From Sphingobacteriales bacterium (GTDB lineage: Bacteria > Bacteroidota > Bacteroidia > Chitinophagales > UBA2359), in contig JADKCK010000063.1 in assembly GCA_016718845.1 (NCBI GenBank), forward strand, positions 1-39,163: a stretch of DNA of 39,163 nucleotides. Reading direction: 5' to 3'. Both the position numbers and the translations under genes were made by a program. Positions within the stretch are counted from its first letter, which is position 1. Each line of letters opens with the position of its first letter. Below are positions 8,830 through 17,102 of the stretch, one piece after another. The notes below the pieces were generated by a model that ran no database searches, was not told the DNA's origin, and saw only the letters and a list, made by a program, of their open reading frames with translations.

Positions 8830-8845
8830 GCTAATTAGTAATTAT

Positions 8846-8889
8846 AAAAAAGTAGCCGCCCCGAAAACTTCGGGGCGGCTACTTTTTTT
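8846..8889 (+). terminator. strong bidirectional terminator between convergent genes
   Basis: A near-perfect GC-rich stem of about 20 bp (AAAAAAGTAGCCGCCCCGAA with its complement) around a 3-base loop, A-rich on the left and T-rich on the right. It can serve both the DUF4332 gene and the convergent DUF1501 gene. Confidence 0.9.
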
Positions 8890-8955
8890 CGAGGGTTAAA
8901 GGCATTTTTATTTTTAGTGTCTGCTCATAATTAATAATCAATAATTGATAATCAA

Positions 8956-10458
8956 CTAAGGTGTACTTTCAGTAACACTTACCGTACCTACAGTGCCGCT
9001 GCTCCATTGCACCTGAATTTGATTAGTACCTTGCCCCGATAATATAGTACCACCTACTACATCCCAAACATAAGTATGCCCTGCTGTGGCTGGCACGCTA
9101 TAGTTTTGTGTGCCTATACAAACCGCAGAACTACCCGTAATAACTGGCGTTGGAGGTACGCAACAAGCCGAGTTAACAACAGGTAAAGTGCTAAATGGCT
9201 GTAGCATAATATCGTCTATGGCAGTTTGGTCTAAGCAAAACCAATCTTTAAGCATGGTAGCATAAATACTTCTGAAATCGTATTGCATAGGTACGTTATC
9301 GTTGCTGGTAACTACTGCGGGTATAGTTGGGTTGTTGCCCAAAATACCACCTTGTACTTGGTGTCCAAAAACAAATAAAGGTGCTGCTACTCCGTGGTCG
9401 CAACCACCACTGGCATTTGAGATAATACGCCGTCCAAACTCCGAAAAAGTCATGCCTGTTACCCGATTGGCTATGTTCAAAAAGGTCAAATCGTCCATAA
9501 AAGCTTTTACGGCTGCCGACAACTTACCCAACAAATCGGCATGTGTACCTATCGAGGTATCTGTTGTATCTACTTGCCCCGAGTGGGTATCAAATCCGCC
9601 CAAAGACACCAAATATACCCGCGATTGCAAACCGCCTGCTATTAGTTGGGCTACTACTTTTAGCTGGTCGGCAAGGGTGTTGGTGCCTGCCGTTGGGTAC
9701 GAAGGCGATTGTGTAGTTACATTGCTTGCCGCTAATGTTAAACGGGCTGCATACGACTGTGTTTGTTGGGCAATTGACCTTGCAAATGCCAACTCTTGAC
9801 CCGCATAAGTGCCCGGAGCGGGGTTTGCTCCGTCAATTGTCCAACCATTAAAAATGCTGGTTCCCGAAACACTAATTGCTGCCAAGCCACCTGGTGCCTG
9901 AAACATAAGTGGCAGCCCAACGCCTATTTGCACCGCTATAGGGTCGGGGGAGCTAGCATTGGGGTAGCCCGCCGGAAAGCCCGGAAACTCGTGGTCAATA
10001 TATCGCCCTAACCAACCGGTGTTAAGGCTTTGGTCCGAGTCGGAGGCAGTAGCCCAAATATCGGTGGCTGCAAAGTGCGAAAAATTGGGGTTTGGGTAAC
10101 TTACGCCTTGTACAATTTTTACCTTACCACCGTCGTACAAATCGCGCATGCCTGTCATGGCAGGGTGCAAACCAGTTACTGTTGTGCCTGTTAAAGGCAA
10201 AACCGCCGACGAATTGATGAGTATGTTGCCACGTGCCACCGATAAATTGGCGTATTGGTCGAGCGGAATAACGGTGTTTATACCATCGTTGCCGCCATTT
10301 AATTGTATCAATACTAAAACTTTATCGGTTTCGGTTTGCAGTGCCTCCATACCTCTAAACAAAGGCATCTCGGCAAAGGCTTTCATCGAAAAGCCATTTA
10401 TAATAGAAGGCAGTACAACTGCAGGTGCTATGGTTCGTAAAAAATTGCGTCTTTTCAT
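8956..10458 (-). CDS. DUF1501 secreted protein with C-terminal PKD-like domain
   Basis: The start is the ATG at 10458 (MKRRNFLRTIAPAVVLPS), a Tat-like signal with RR at positions 3-4. The longer open frame upstream only translates the minisatellite. Residues about 40-430 carry the DUF1501 sulfatase-like core (LIQLNGGNDGINTVIPLDQY; LGGFDTHSGQ; TFSEFGRRI; GCDHGVAAPLFVFG). The last 70 residues form a PKD/Ig-like domain (CCVPPTPVITGSSAVC). Such proteins in this phylum often continue into a T9SS sorting domain; here the frame stops right after the PKD-like domain, so it may be truncated. It pairs with the DUF1800 gene upstream. Confidence 0.85.
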   Translation of the reverse strand: MKRRNFLRTIAPAVVLPSIINGFSMKAFAEMPLFRGMEALQTETDKVLVLIQLNGGNDGINTVIPLDQYANLSVARGNILINSSAVLPLTGTTVTGLHPAMTGMRDLYDGGKVKIVQGVSYPNPNFSHFAATDIWATASDSDQSLNTGWLGRYIDHEFPGFPAGYPNASSPDPIAVQIGVGLPLMFQAPGGLAAISVSGTSIFNGWTIDGANPAPGTYAGQELAFARSIAQQTQSYAARLTLAASNVTTQSPSYPTAGTNTLADQLKVVAQLIAGGLQSRVYLVSLGGFDTHSGQVDTTDTSIGTHADLLGKLSAAVKAFMDDLTFLNIANRVTGMTFSEFGRRIISNASGGCDHGVAAPLFVFGHQVQGGILGNNPTIPAVVTSNDNVPMQYDFRSIYATMLKDWFCLDQTAIDDIMLQPFSTLPVVNSACCVPPTPVITGSSAVCIGTQNYSVPATAGHTYVWDVVGGTILSGQGTNQIQVQWSSGTVGTVSVTESTP

Positions 10459-10465
10459 GTGTAGA

Positions 10466-10572
10466 AGAGTGAAATGGTGAAAGAGCGAAGTGGCGAAAGA
10501 GTGAAGTGGTGAAGTGGTGAAAAGTGGTGAAGTGGTGAAGTGGTGAATGAGTGAAATGGTGAAAGAGCGAAA
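10466..10572 (-). repeat. minisatellite of 8-9 base CACTTCAC-type units
   Basis: About 100 bases of degenerate tandem units (sense to the DUF1501 gene: TTCACCAC, TTCGCCAC, TTCACTCT and similar) end about 10 bases before the DUF1501 ATG. The same unit family forms the larger array at 20 kb. It occupies the spacer between DUF1800 and DUF1501. Confidence 0.8.
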
Positions 10573-10690
10573 AAGAAACAGCCCCGTAGGGGTGTAATAT
10601 GGGTAAAAAGTGCAATATGGGTAGCGAAATTTTTCGTCGATCACCCCGTTTCGACTACGCTCAACGACCATCATCACATCTCCAATATGT

Positions 10691-12337
10691 TTAGCAAATT
10701 TGGTATTCGGCTTGCGACAATAGGTATTTGAACATGCCTTTTAGGCGCGTATTAACGGTATTAAAATTGGCGGTTGATGGATTACCCGTATAATCGTACC
10801 AAGCGTTTGTCCAATAATAATCGGAGGTTTGACCCGATAATAAAAACGATTTTAGGTAATCTTTAAACGTTTGTGTCACCTCGAAGGTGTACAATAAGCT
10901 AATGGCTTCGTCTATCAACAAATTAGGGTCTTCGGGGTTGTTGTAGGTGGTAATGTAGGTTACATAATTAGCTTTTAGCCTATACCCACCCGAGTCTACA
11001 AAATGACCATTTTCGGATAATGTATTGATAAACTCCATGCGTTTGGCATACGAATCGGTGTTTAGCCATGTTTCGTGGTATAGCGGGCTTTGGTAGTAGG
11101 CGGGCCAACCCGATACATTTGGTGGGTCGCCAATGTTCATTTGCATTGCGGTGGTATTGGTGTTGATGCGGGCATAAGCTTTATATTCGGTGCTAACCGT
11201 TGGTACGGGTATAGCCACATTTAACTCGCGGCAAATGCCAACAATAAAATCCATGGGGCTTTTTATGTAGCACGAGAAAAGGGTCATGTCGTAAAAATGC
11301 TCGCTTTTAAACAAGGCACTTAAAACGGGCAGAATGTTGTAGTTGTTGTTTCTGAAAATATCTGCCAAAGGCAAAATAACATTAGCTTCGGCTTCGGGGG
11401 TAATTTGGTAGTACACAAAAAAGCGATACAATTTGCGACAGACAAATTTAGCTACTTCTTCTTGCATAAAAATCATGTCTATCAGTTGGTCAAGTTCTAA
11501 TGCTCCGTTAGTGCCTGTTTGTCCATAGATAATGGCGTCGTCATAAAATCCCGAAAATTGTTTGTTGTTGGTATCGTGTCTTGTTGAGTCAAAATAAGAT
11601 GTTTGCGTGGTGTAGTTGTTGCGGAAACCCGTAAGCACACGGGCGGCGGCTTGTACATCGGCTTCGCTGTAGCTGGGTGTTAGGTCTTTGCCTATGGTAA
11701 AAAGCTCTTGTAGCTCGCGGGCATAATTTTCGTCGGGGGCATTTTTGGTGTTTTGCTCGCCATTTAGGTAGCGCAACATACCACAATCGGTGGTTATTTG
11801 GCGCACCATTGTTTTAAAATTACCTAAGGCATTTTGGCGCAATACGGTATTATTATTGTAACAAAACAGGGCTATATCCATGCCATTTGTTTCGGTGGCA
11901 AGGTGGTTATGCCAAAAAAGGGTCATCTTTTCGGTGATGTTAAGCCCCTGATTAACCATTAAACCCACCCACCATGCTTTAAAAGAATTACGGCGTGGTC
12001 CGTTATACAAAACATTAGGAGGGGCATTTATCCATGTTTGACCCATAGGCACATCGGGGTCGGGGGTAAGTGGGTCGGTGATGTAGTTGTTTACAGGCGG
12101 CAAGGGTAAAGCCTGCGGCGTAAGCAACAAATCAACCGCCGCCGATACACTCATGCCCAGCAACTGATTAACATCTGCCTTCCGGACACCAAAGGTGGTG
12201 CGCCTAAGTAGTTGTGCTACCTGTGGCGTATCCCACACACCCGAGTAAGGCGACAAACCCGACGCAATTTGGCTAATATCGGTTACGCCTAAGGGTTGTT
12301 TGCGAAAACTGTTTAGTAAAAAATGACGACGATCCAT
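10691..12337 (-). CDS. DUF1800 family secreted protein
   Basis: A 548-residue DUF1800 protein. Visible signatures: QVAQLLRRTTFGVRKADVNQLL near residues 39-60, MTLFWHNHLATE near 140, ENYARELQELFTIG near 204-217, ARVLTGFR near 233 and PPNVSGWPAY near 413. The N-terminus (MDRRHFLLNSF) is short and may act as an atypical export signal. DUF1800 and DUF1501 genes are commonly adjacent and thought to work together; here DUF1800 comes first on the minus strand, with 232 bases, mostly minisatellite, before DUF1501. No catalytic function is established for the family. Confidence 0.9.
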   Translation of the reverse strand: MDRRHFLLNSFRKQPLGVTDISQIASGLSPYSGVWDTPQVAQLLRRTTFGVRKADVNQLLGMSVSAAVDLLLTPQALPLPPVNNYITDPLTPDPDVPMGQTWINAPPNVLYNGPRRNSFKAWWVGLMVNQGLNITEKMTLFWHNHLATETNGMDIALFCYNNNTVLRQNALGNFKTMVRQITTDCGMLRYLNGEQNTKNAPDENYARELQELFTIGKDLTPSYSEADVQAAARVLTGFRNNYTTQTSYFDSTRHDTNNKQFSGFYDDAIIYGQTGTNGALELDQLIDMIFMQEEVAKFVCRKLYRFFVYYQITPEAEANVILPLADIFRNNNYNILPVLSALFKSEHFYDMTLFSCYIKSPMDFIVGICRELNVAIPVPTVSTEYKAYARINTNTTAMQMNIGDPPNVSGWPAYYQSPLYHETWLNTDSYAKRMEFINTLSENGHFVDSGGYRLKANYVTYITTYNNPEDPNLLIDEAISLLYTFEVTQTFKDYLKSFLLSGQTSDYYWTNAWYDYTGNPSTANFNTVNTRLKGMFKYLLSQAEYQIC

Positions 12338-12536
12338 AGTTTGTTAATTTGTGAGTGGATAGTAAAACGTGCGCAATTGTGCAACAAAACCTGCTGCAAA
12401 TGTAGTGTTTTTTGTTTTGATTAGACCAATACTCCGCAAATTTTATTCCGCTTTTACAAAAAAAACTGAAAAATTAGGAAATAGCAATTAGCCGATTTTT
12501 TTACTAAAACAAAATGTGTTAAATCTTCTTCAAAAG

Positions 12537-12568
12537 CTTGCGTAAACTAAAAAAACGTTTTAACTTTG
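12537..12568 (+). promoter_or_regulatory. promoter upstream of the G15 tract
   Basis: CTTG at 12537-12540, a 20-base spacer and TAACTTTG at 12561-12568. Predicted transcription starts near 12575 and runs through the poly-G tract into the gene at 12651. Confidence 0.6.
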
Positions 12569-12596
12569 CTGGTGATAAAGGGGCTTGCTATTTTTT

Positions 12597-12611
12597 GGGG
12601 GGGGGGGGGGG
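12597..12611 (+). repeat. 15-base poly-G tract in the 5' leader
   Basis: An uninterrupted run of 15 G lies between the predicted promoter and the ATG at 12651. Tracts of this length mutate by slippage and are also prone to sequencing error. Confidence 0.85.
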
Positions 12612-12650
12612 AGTTTGGGGTAATAAGTTAGTTGCGACTATAAAAAAATA

Positions 12651-13767
12651 ATGAAACAAATTACTTTAAGTAACATAGTTTTACTGATTACAAATATAAT
12701 AACTTTTGCCCAAAAATTGAATGGGAAAAAATGGATTGACGTGGGATGACTTTAAAGGAAAACCAAATCTAGACGTTCAATTTCAATCTGAATTAAATTA
12801 TTATGTTGGATATAATACAGATAAGCAAAAGCAAAATGACACCATAATACGAAAATACAAATCATATCTATACATGAATTCTGGTTCTTCTTGGGTAACT
12901 CCAAATTCTAAAACGGATGATTTATTGCTCTATAATCAAGTTTTATTTGATATTATTGAATTACATAAACGAAAATTTCAACATACCATGAATTTAACTG
13001 CAAATTCGTATGAAATTGAAAGTAAGTTTTCAATATATTATCAAGAATGCAATGAAAGGCTAAATGAATTCAAATCTCAATCTGAATATGGGAAAAAAAA
13101 TTCAATTGTAAAGTTTTGGTCAGAAACAATTAATAAAGAACTTGATTTAACAACCAATGAAATAATTCCTAAATTTACAAAAGGAATAATTGGATATGGT
13201 ATGCATATAGGATTGGGTTATGGTACGCCAATAGCTACTTTAAGTAATCATTTTAATGGACATCCTCTTTTAGTATATGGATTTGATTTGAAGATAAAAA
13301 AATTTATTATCTTTGCAAATGGTGTACTTGGGGGCGGGAAAATAAAGAAAGATTATAGTGAAGGAATGAAATTATGGAAAAATGGAGAACGATTTGATAT
13401 TGCTATTGTAGATTTATCATGTGGATATACTTTGATTGATAATTCAAAACACAAAATTTCGCCATTTGCAGGATTCGGAATTGTAGAATATACCTCAGGT
13501 AGACAAGATGAAAAAGACAATGCAAATAAACTAAGATTAACTGATTATAATTTGATTGCGGGTCTAAATTATGATTACAAATTCAGAAAAATACTTAAAA
13601 TCACTCCTAATGCATATTTTATAAATTATAAAGAACTGCTTGAGTTAAGTATTAGAACAAGACTTTACGTTACACCAACAACATATTATAGTGATTTAAA
13701 AGGCATGACAATAAACTTTTCAATCGGCATTTGTGGTTTGGGTCAAAGAATTAAAATCATAGACTAA
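12651..13767 (+). CDS. exported two-domain hypothetical protein, frameshifted (DUF922-like N-terminus)
   Basis: ATG 12651 encodes a clear signal peptide (MKQITLSNIVLLITNIITFA), but that frame stops at 12749. The mature protein continues in another frame, open from ATG 12721 (348 residues). Removing one A from the A6 run at 12726-12731 joins the frames as FAQKLNGKNGLTWDDFKGKP, the usual layout for this kind of protein. Residues 5-90 of the second frame resemble DUF922-like predicted metalloproteases (LTWDDFKGKP, SSWV, FDIIELHKRKF), but the HExxH position reads Y71-N-Q-V-L75, so zinc binding is lost. Residues about 150-348 alternate polar and hydrophobic, like a small beta-barrel. Very AT-rich, probably acquired. 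Function unknown. Confidence 0.6.
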
Positions 13768-13964
13768 TCAATTAAGGTATTGTTAAGTATTATTACATTA
13801 ATAATGCGACACCTAATGCCCACTTTTGAACCAAACACCCAACACTCGAAAAAAAAGGGAGCAACCACCCTCTTTATCATAATTGAAAATAACTATATTT
13901 TTTTCTTTTTTGTTATCGCAAAAAGCGCATAAAGCCGCAACAATCGCCCCTTTATCAAAAAACA
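13768..13964. other. AT-rich spacer before the nuclease cassette array
   Basis: No supported gene. A minus-strand frame here reads through the palindrome and is not credible. The stretch ends at the first palindrome. Confidence 0.5.
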
Positions 13965-14003
13965 CGCCAAATTTGCAAATCTCGCAAATTTGGCGTATCT
14001 TTG
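13965..14003 (+). promoter_or_regulatory. palindrome R1 with embedded promoter
   Basis: CGCCAAATTTGC (13965-13976), a 7-base loop, GCAAATTTGGCG (13984-13995), then directly TATCTTTG (13996-14003). The TTTG inside the left arm (13972-13975) lies 20 bases from TATCTTTG, so palindrome plus extension form a complete TTTG-N20-TAnnTTTG promoter with loop and right arm as spacer. A repressor bound at the palindrome would block it, and the hairpin could also form in RNA. Confidence 0.75.
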
Positions 14004-14035
14004 TATCAAAATTAACCCCGTTTTTATTGTAATAA

Positions 14036-14100
14036 TATTGCCTTTCGTAAAATATTTGGCAACCAAAAAAAAGTATTGTGTTAGTGTCTTTTATAAACAT
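14036..14100 (+). pseudogene. remnant of the 5' coding end of an Rpn-type nuclease gene
   Basis: About 55 bases (TTGCCTTTCGTAAAATATTT and onwards) are almost identical to codons 11-30 of the nuclease gene at 15132 (15166-15221). The start codon and first ten codons present in the other units are deleted, and homology fades near 14092. It lies between palindrome R1 and the ATG at 14127, so a former gene copy was removed and replaced. Confidence 0.8.
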
Positions 14101-14126
14101 AATTTGTATATTTAACTAAATAAAAC

Positions 14127-14942
14127 ATGTTAGCAAATTTAGACAACGAAGTATACTTCAAAAAAGTATTTACAGATGTGGAAGTGTTTACTGCCTTTGT
14201 AAAAGATGTTTTGGGCATTGATATGCACATAGATAAGGTAGAAACTGAAAAGGTACTGCCCAATAAAGTAAGTGCCATAAAATTTAAAATGGACTTATTT
14301 GCAGAAGATAAAGCCAGCAGAACAGTAGTTGAAATACAAAAAGTGGATTATGATTACACTTATGACCGTTTTGCTCATTACTTTTTAGCAAATCTCGTAG
14401 AAACTCAGCGAAGAAGTAAAGATTATGCCTTTGCCAAAGATGTCTATATTGTCGTTGTAGTAACCTCGGCGTATAAGATTAGTGACCAAACAGGTAAGCC
14501 AATTAAAGAAGATGTATTGGTCACAGACATCAATCCACGCACCTTAAAAGGAAGAAGCATTCCAATGAATAACCACAAAATGGTTATTCTGAATACAACT
14601 TATGTACAGACAGACACCCCCGAAACGATTTTAGATTGGCTCAATTTGATACGGGAATCTATGAAAAATCCTGAACACCCTACAATAAATACCACTAAGC
14701 CCGCTATTGTAAGAGCCGCATTATTAGCTAATATGGATGATTTAACTCCCGAACAATTGGCAGAAGCAAAAATTCAAGAAATGAAAAAAGAAGCTGTTGC
14801 ACTTATAGAGGATAGTACAAAAAAAGAAGCGATTAAAAGAATTTCAATACGAGGAAAGGCTACTGTTTCAGAAATTGCGGAAGATTTTGAAGTTACCGAA
14901 AAGTATGTAAGGCACATAGCAACTGAAATAAAGAACATCTGA
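14127..14942 (+). CDS. PD-(D/E)XK nuclease family (Rpn/transposase-like) protein
   Basis: A 271-residue member of the PD-(D/E)XK nuclease family transposase group (PF12784), related to Rpn proteins. The conserved N-terminus reads NLDNEVYFKKVFTD; the catalytic set is Asp56 (KMDLFAED) and Glu69-x-Gln71 (VVEIQK). The fold domain runs to about residue 190, followed by a charged helical linker and a C-terminal helix-turn-helix-like tail (ATVSEIAEDFEVTEKYVRHI). The catalytic residues are intact. It belongs to a different subgroup from its two neighbours downstream but uses the same palindromic promoter R1. The likely role is DNA cleavage linked to recombination or phage defence; no experiment is implied by the sequence. 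Confidence 0.85.
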   Translation: MLANLDNEVYFKKVFTDVEVFTAFVKDVLGIDMHIDKVETEKVLPNKVSAIKFKMDLFAEDKASRTVVEIQKVDYDYTYDRFAHYFLANLVETQRRSKDYAFAKDVYIVVVVTSAYKISDQTGKPIKEDVLVTDINPRTLKGRSIPMNNHKMVILNTTYVQTDTPETILDWLNLIRESMKNPEHPTINTTKPAIVRAALLANMDDLTPEQLAEAKIQEMKKEAVALIEDSTKKEAIKRISIRGKATVSEIAEDFEVTEKYVRHIATEIKNI

Positions 14943-15041
14943 CAATATTGCCTTTATGCCAATAGCCTAAACGCTTACTGCATAAATATGTGGCATTGTG
15001 CGAAATCCTCCCCCTATAACTACTTCCACAAAAAAACAACA

Positions 15042-15080
15042 CGCCAAATTTGCAAACCTCGCAAATTTGGCGTATCTTTG
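15042..15080 (+). promoter_or_regulatory. palindrome R2 with embedded promoter
   Basis: Arms 15042-15053 and 15061-15072, loop AAACCTC, followed by TATCTTTG at 15073-15080; the left-arm TTTG (15049-15052) is 20 bases upstream. The same design as R1, with an identical downstream leader to that of R3. Confidence 0.75.
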
Positions 15081-15131
15081 TATCAAATTTAACTCAGTTT
15101 TTATTGTAGTTGTATATTAAACTTTACTTTT

Positions 15132-15989
15132 ATGAGATTTGCAGATATAAAAAACGACGTTGCCTTTCGTAAAATATTTGGCAACCAAAAGAAAAGTATT
15201 GTGTTAGTGTCCTTTCTAAATGCCGTTTTGGATTTAGAAGGGCTAAATCGCATTACAAAAGTTACTATTATTAACCCTTACTTGTTGCCCCGCATTGCCG
15301 GCGAAAAAGCAAGTATTATAGATGTGCGCGCTACCGACCAGCGCGGCAGGCAGTTTATTGTAGAAATGCAAGTAGCCGACAAAAAAGGCTTTGAAAAACG
15401 CGTACAGTTTTACACCTCTCGCGATTATTCTATGCAAATAGAAAAAGGCGAAGATTATCCCAAATTAAAACCCACCTATTTTATAGGTATCCTTAATTTT
15501 GGCATTGGATTTGGGAAAGACTACCTTGCCAAACATTACAGCATTGAAGAAGAAACAGGTATATCTGTTTTGAACGATATACAACACCGCTTTATTCAAC
15601 TCACAAAATTCAAGAAAAAAAGACACGAATTAATTAGTCTTATTGATAAATGGACGTTTTTTATTAAATACGCAGGTCATTTAGACGTAATTCCGGACAA
15701 TATAGAAGACGAAGGACTGAAAACCGCATACCAAGAAGCTGATAAATATACATGGAAAAAAGAAGACCTTATTGCTTATGATAACCTAAGTATGCGTGTA
15801 CAAGACGAAAGAGGCGAAAGAGAATTAGCCGAAGAAAGAGCCACTGAAAAGGGTATTGAAAAGGGTGTTGAAATAGGTGTTGAAATAGGCAAAGTTGAAA
15901 CCGCTCGGAATTTAAAAAAATTAGGTGTTCCGAATGATGTGATAAAACAGGCAACTGGATTAACCGATAACGAAATAGAAAACTTGTAA
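15132..15989 (+). CDS. Rpn-type PD-(D/E)XK nuclease, intact copy
   Basis: 285 residues, PF12784-type. N-terminus MRFADIKNDVAFRKIFGNQ, catalytic Asp64 (IIDVRATD) and Glu78-x-Gln80 (FIVEMQV), then the typical FYTSRDYSMQIEKGEDYPKL segment. Residues about 225-255 are charged heptad-like repeats (EKGIEKGVEIGVEIG), and the tail GVPNDVIKQATGLTDNEI is the short helix-turn-helix-like end often seen in the family. The ATG lies 52 bases after the R2 -7 box. An internal in-frame ATG at 15792 (Met221) could give a 65-residue C-terminal product, as described for intragenic Rpn antitoxins; that is speculation here. AT-rich relative to the core genes. Confidence 0.88.
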   Translation: MRFADIKNDVAFRKIFGNQKKSIVLVSFLNAVLDLEGLNRITKVTIINPYLLPRIAGEKASIIDVRATDQRGRQFIVEMQVADKKGFEKRVQFYTSRDYSMQIEKGEDYPKLKPTYFIGILNFGIGFGKDYLAKHYSIEEETGISVLNDIQHRFIQLTKFKKKRHELISLIDKWTFFIKYAGHLDVIPDNIEDEGLKTAYQEADKYTWKKEDLIAYDNLSMRVQDERGERELAEERATEKGIEKGVEIGVEIGKVETARNLKKLGVPNDVIKQATGLTDNEIENL

Positions 15990-16070
15990 ATACACCCAAA
16001 ATGGCACGTCTTTACACTACACCAAAGTAATGTATGCTACTTTTATTGTCCATCTCCCAAAAAAACAACA

Positions 16071-16109
16071 CGCCAAATTTGCAAACCTCGCAAATTTGGC
16101 GTATCTTTG
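16071..16109 (+). promoter_or_regulatory. palindrome R3 with embedded promoter
   Basis: Arms 16071-16082 and 16090-16101 with TATCTTTG at 16102-16109; identical to R2 through the leader up to the ATG at 16161. Confidence 0.75.
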
Positions 16110-16160
16110 TATCAAATTTAACTCAGTTTTTATTGTAGTTGTATATTAAACTTTACTTTT

Positions 16161-17050
16161 ATGAGATTTGCAGATATAAAAAACGATGTTGCCTTTCGTA
16201 AAATATTTGGCAACCAAAAAAAAAGCATTGTTTTAGTTTCCTTTCTAAATGCCGTTTTGGATTTAGAAGGGCTAAATCGCATTACAAAAGTTACTATTAT
16301 TAATCCTTACTTGCTGCCCCGCATTGCCGGCGAAAAAGCAAGTATTATAGATGTACGCGCTACCGACCAGCGTGGCAGGCAGTTTATTGTAGAAATGCAA
16401 GTAGCCGATAAAAAAGGCTTTGAAAAACGCGTACAGTTTTACACCTCTCGCGATTATTCTATGCAAATAGAAAAAGGCGAAGATTATCCCAAATTAAAAC
16501 CCACCTATTTTATAGGTATACTTAATTTGGCATTGGATTTGGGAAAGACTACCTTGCCAAACATTACAGCATTGAAGAAGAAACAGGTATATCTGTTTTG
16601 AACGATATACAACACCGCTTTATTCAACTCACAAAATTCAAGAAAAAAAGACACGAATTAAATAACCTTATTGATAAATGGACATTTTTTATTAAATACG
16701 CAGGTCATTTAGACGTAATTCCGGACAATATAGAAGATGAAGGGTTGAAAATTGCTTATCAAGAAGCTGATAAATATACATGGAAAAAAGAAGACCTTAT
16801 TGCTTATGATAACCTAAGTATGCGTGTACAAGACGAAAGAGGCGAAAGAGAATTAGCCGAAGAAAGAGCCACTGAAAAGGGTATTGAAAAGGGTGTTGAA
16901 ATAGGTGTTGAAATAGGGAAAGAGACGGAACGCAAAGCAATGGTTTTAAAGCTCTACAAAAAAGGAAAAACAGCCACAGAGATAGCTGATTTATTAGATG
17001 TTTCAGTAGAAATAGTGCAACAAATTATCCATGAATGCGACACACGTTAA
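16161..17050 (+). pseudogene. Rpn-type PD-(D/E)XK nuclease, duplicated copy with frameshift
   Basis: Near-identical duplicate of the gene at 15132 (offset 1029 bases) up to about 16918. A run of four T in the first copy (15497-15500) is three T here (16526-16528), so the frame breaks after residue 120 and resumes in a second frame open from 16598 to 17050. The nuclease motif (Asp64, Glu78-x-Gln80) is in the first part. The C-terminal tail is not homologous to that of copy one: after GVEIGVEIGK it reads AMVLKLYKKGKTATEIADLL, a different helix-turn-helix. The break may be a real mutation or a homopolymer error. If read as two proteins, the second resembles a free C-terminal domain. Confidence 0.8.
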
Positions 17051-17102
17051 TAAATATCCGAACAGCACTGTATCAGAGTTACTCATTTTCGTCACAAAAC
17101 AA

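Noticed and set aside
9302..9799. 165-codon plus-strand frame inside DUF1501
   Set aside because: Antisense shadow of a strongly supported gene; no independent features.
10459..10677. N-terminal extension of the DUF1501 protein
   Set aside because: It translates only the minisatellite (repeated HHFTTSPL-type peptides), and a proper RR-containing signal starts at 10458.
13813..14100. 95-codon minus-strand frame
   Set aside because: It reads antisense through palindrome R1 and the nuclease gene remnant; an artefact of the repeat.
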